Shown here: positions 32,076-32,748 of the stretch, piece after piece
Layout of the letters: each line of letters begins with the position of its first letter
How positions within the stretch are numbered: position 1 is the stretch's first letter
Assembly: GCA_017481225.1 (NCBI GenBank)
Contig: JAFUPM010000086.1
Coordinates: 1 to 32,748 of the forward strand
Source of the DNA: Clostridia bacterium
Lineage (GTDB): Bacteria; Bacillota; Clostridia; Oscillospirales; CAG-272
Direction: 5' to 3'
Length of the DNA: 32,748 nt
Position numbers and translations under genes: made by a program
The notes under the pieces: generated by a model
Told to the model about the DNA's origin: nothing
What the model saw: only the letters and a program-made list of their open reading frames with translations
Databases searched by the model: none

Positions 32076-32377
32076 AAAAGAAAAAACCAGTCACGAGGAC
32101 CGGTTATGGTATGAAGGCTTGCTTTCTTGTCGCGTATTACATACAGCATTGCCTCACGGCAAAACTGTGCCACATATTTCCATAATCGGGAATTAGTGTG
32201 CAGGAGAGCAAGCGAAAAACGGTTAATAATCGTTTTTCGCGATGCGATGTCTGCTGAGTGCGAGTGACTCGAGCCGAGTGTACCGAGGCGATAAGTCGCG
32301 ACACACGAACAGACGTGGAAAGGCGCTTTGCGCCAGCCTCTAAAGACGTCTCAAAAAGAAAAAACCAGTCACGAGGA
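32076..32377. repeat. Hairpin-rich noncoding segment between 24-bp direct repeats
   Basis: An identical 24-nt sequence occurs at 32076-32099 and 32354-32377; it contains CCAGTCACGAGGA, the left arm of the tRNA-Gly terminator. Between the copies lie a perfect 10-bp hairpin (GCGAAAAACG at 32212-32221 with 32231-32240), GGCGC-TTT-GCGCC (32322-32334), and an outer pair AGACGT (32311-32316) with ACGTCT (32346-32351). No protein gene is credible. It could be a small non-autonomous element, a duplicated tRNA-downstream region, or an RNA. Confidence 0.6.
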
Positions 32378-32381
32378 CTGG
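32353..32381 (-). terminator. Terminator of the tRNA genes
   Basis: CCAGTC and GACTGG pair (32365-32370 and 32376-32381) around ACGAG. On the minus strand the stem is followed by TTTTTTCTTTTT (complement of 32353-32364). It lies about 10 nt beyond the 3' end of tRNA-Gly. Confidence 0.85.
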
Positions 32382-32391
32382 TTTTTTCTTT

Positions 32392-32467
32392 TGGAGCGGA
32401 TTACGGGGCTCGAACCCGCCACCTCCACCTTGGCAAGGTGGCGCTCTACCAAATGAGCTAAATCCGC
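32392..32467 (-). tRNA. tRNA-Gly (anticodon GCC)
   Basis: A 76-nt cloverleaf read on the minus strand: acceptor GCGGATT pairs with AATCCGC, D-stem GCTC/GAGC, anticodon stem CCACC/GGTGG around TTGCCAA (GCC), and T-loop TTCGAGC. The discriminator is U and the 3' CCA is encoded. All fit bacterial tRNA-Gly. An intrinsic terminator follows it at once. Confidence 0.97.
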
Positions 32468-32485
32468 GTGTTTTATATTTGATTT

Positions 32486-32509
32486 AATTGGCGACTCGGA
32501 TGGGGCTCG
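32486..32509 (-). repeat. Orphan copy of the tRNA-Asp 3' end
   Basis: These 24 nt are identical to 32610-32633, the last bases of tRNA-Asp (CCA and the T-arm side of the acceptor) plus three flanking bases. After the match the sequence diverges completely, so this is only a 3'-end fragment. It lies 122-124 bp from the real copy in the same orientation. Confidence 0.9.
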
Positions 32510-32550
32510 GTCGCGGCACGAACTGCGCGCCTTGGTCGCCGACGGCTCTG

Positions 32551-32569
32551 ACAGTCGTTTAGACTGTCA
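32551..32569. other. Hairpin between the two tRNA genes
   Basis: GACAGTC and GACTGTC pair perfectly around GTTTA. It lies in the ~145-nt spacer between tRNA-Asp and tRNA-Gly and may help release the tRNAs from a common precursor. A second small inverted repeat, GCACAA-ACT-TTGTGC, lies near 32591-32605. Confidence 0.5.
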
Positions 32570-32612
32570 TTCAGTACCGTCTCTGTTCGAGCACAAACTT
32601 TGTGCATTAAAT

Positions 32613-32689
32613 TGGCGACTCGGATGGGGCTCGAACCCACGACCTCTAGCGTGACAGGCTAGCGCTCTAACCAACTGAGCTACCAAGCC
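32613..32689 (-). tRNA. tRNA-Asp (anticodon GTC)
   Basis: A 77-nt cloverleaf on the minus strand: acceptor GGCTTGG with CCGAGTC (two G-U pairs), D-stem GCTC/GAGC, anticodon stem CTAGC/GCTAG around CTGTCAC (GTC), T-stem GTGGG/CCCAT with loop TTCGAGC, discriminator G, and encoded CCA. It lies upstream of tRNA-Gly in the same direction, and the cluster may continue beyond the right edge. An inverted repeat GTAACC...GGTTAC lies just upstream (32701-32724). Confidence 0.97.
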
Positions 32690-32748
32690 GTAAACGGTAT
32701 GTAACCTATACCCTTGCGGTTACAAGCAGCCTTAAGGCTTGTCCTAAC

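Noticed and set aside
31978..32196. A 72-codon plus-strand frame ahead of the tRNA genes.
   Set aside because: It starts without a ribosome binding site, runs through the direct-repeat segment, and has no protein-like features that I can defend.
32258..32461. A plus-strand protein frame running through tRNA-Gly.
   Set aside because: It reads the complement of the tRNA and its terminator, and the tRNA cloverleaf is complete.

Overview
The window looks like a chromosomal segment of a Gram-positive, low-to-moderate-GC Firmicute, most likely a gut-type Clostridia. The signs are secreted proteins with lipoprotein signal peptides, GGAGG-type ribosome binding sites, near-consensus vegetative promoters (TTGACA-N17-TAAAAT type), TGG for Trp with TGA as stop, and no outer-membrane genes. 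Placement below class is a guess.

Layout. (1) 150-3335, plus strand: two tandem DHH/DHHA1 phosphoesterases of the NrnA type and the nucleotidase SurE, behind a clear promoter and ended by a hairpin. (2) 3341-4510: a hairpin-rich intergenic repeat block and a minus-strand EamA-type permease. (3) 4692-16239, minus strand: an importer operon (ATPase, two permeases, 565-aa solute-binding lipoprotein) that runs into a lipoprotein with a staphylococcal-nuclease domain plus OB-like domains. Two further lipoprotein genes follow: a 1086-aa protein with OB-like, Ig-like and repeated domains, and a 467-aa protein whose C-terminal half aligns by eye with barnase, catalytic Glu/Arg/His included. (4) 16467-17228: an RDD membrane protein. 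(5) 17755-31397, minus strand: a 13-gene surface-polysaccharide operon behind a consensus promoter. It holds an initiating sugar-phosphate transferase, four GT4 glycosyltransferases, three ATP-grasp ligases, a Wzy-like polymerase, a hexapeptide acyltransferase, a Wzx flippase, a galacturonokinase-like GHMP kinase and a sugar nucleotidyltransferase, and ends at an intrinsic terminator. (6) 31398-32748: about 1 kb of noncoding, hairpin-rich DNA, then tRNA-Gly(GCC) and tRNA-Asp(GTC) on the minus strand, with short duplications of tRNA ends and terminators.

Two working hypotheses stand out. First, region 3 reads as a nucleic-acid scavenging system: surface RNase and SNase-like enzymes cut polymer, OB-domain proteins hold it, and an importer of the 'sugar' (Ugp/Mal) type takes up products. 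The NrnA pair and SurE of region 1 could finish oligonucleotides and nucleotides inside the cell. SNase lipoprotein beside UgpC/A/E is, from memory, also the arrangement in mycoplasmas (MG186-MG189). Second, the polysaccharide operon combines a uronic-acid salvage pair with three ATP-grasp ligases, which suggests a polymer whose uronic acid carboxylates are amide-linked to amino acids or peptides.

A third theme is intergenic DNA. Five gaps carry different short degenerate tandem arrays (periods about 44, 17, 34-35 and 19-20 bp, plus an irregular GTGAAGTT array), some made of small hairpins.
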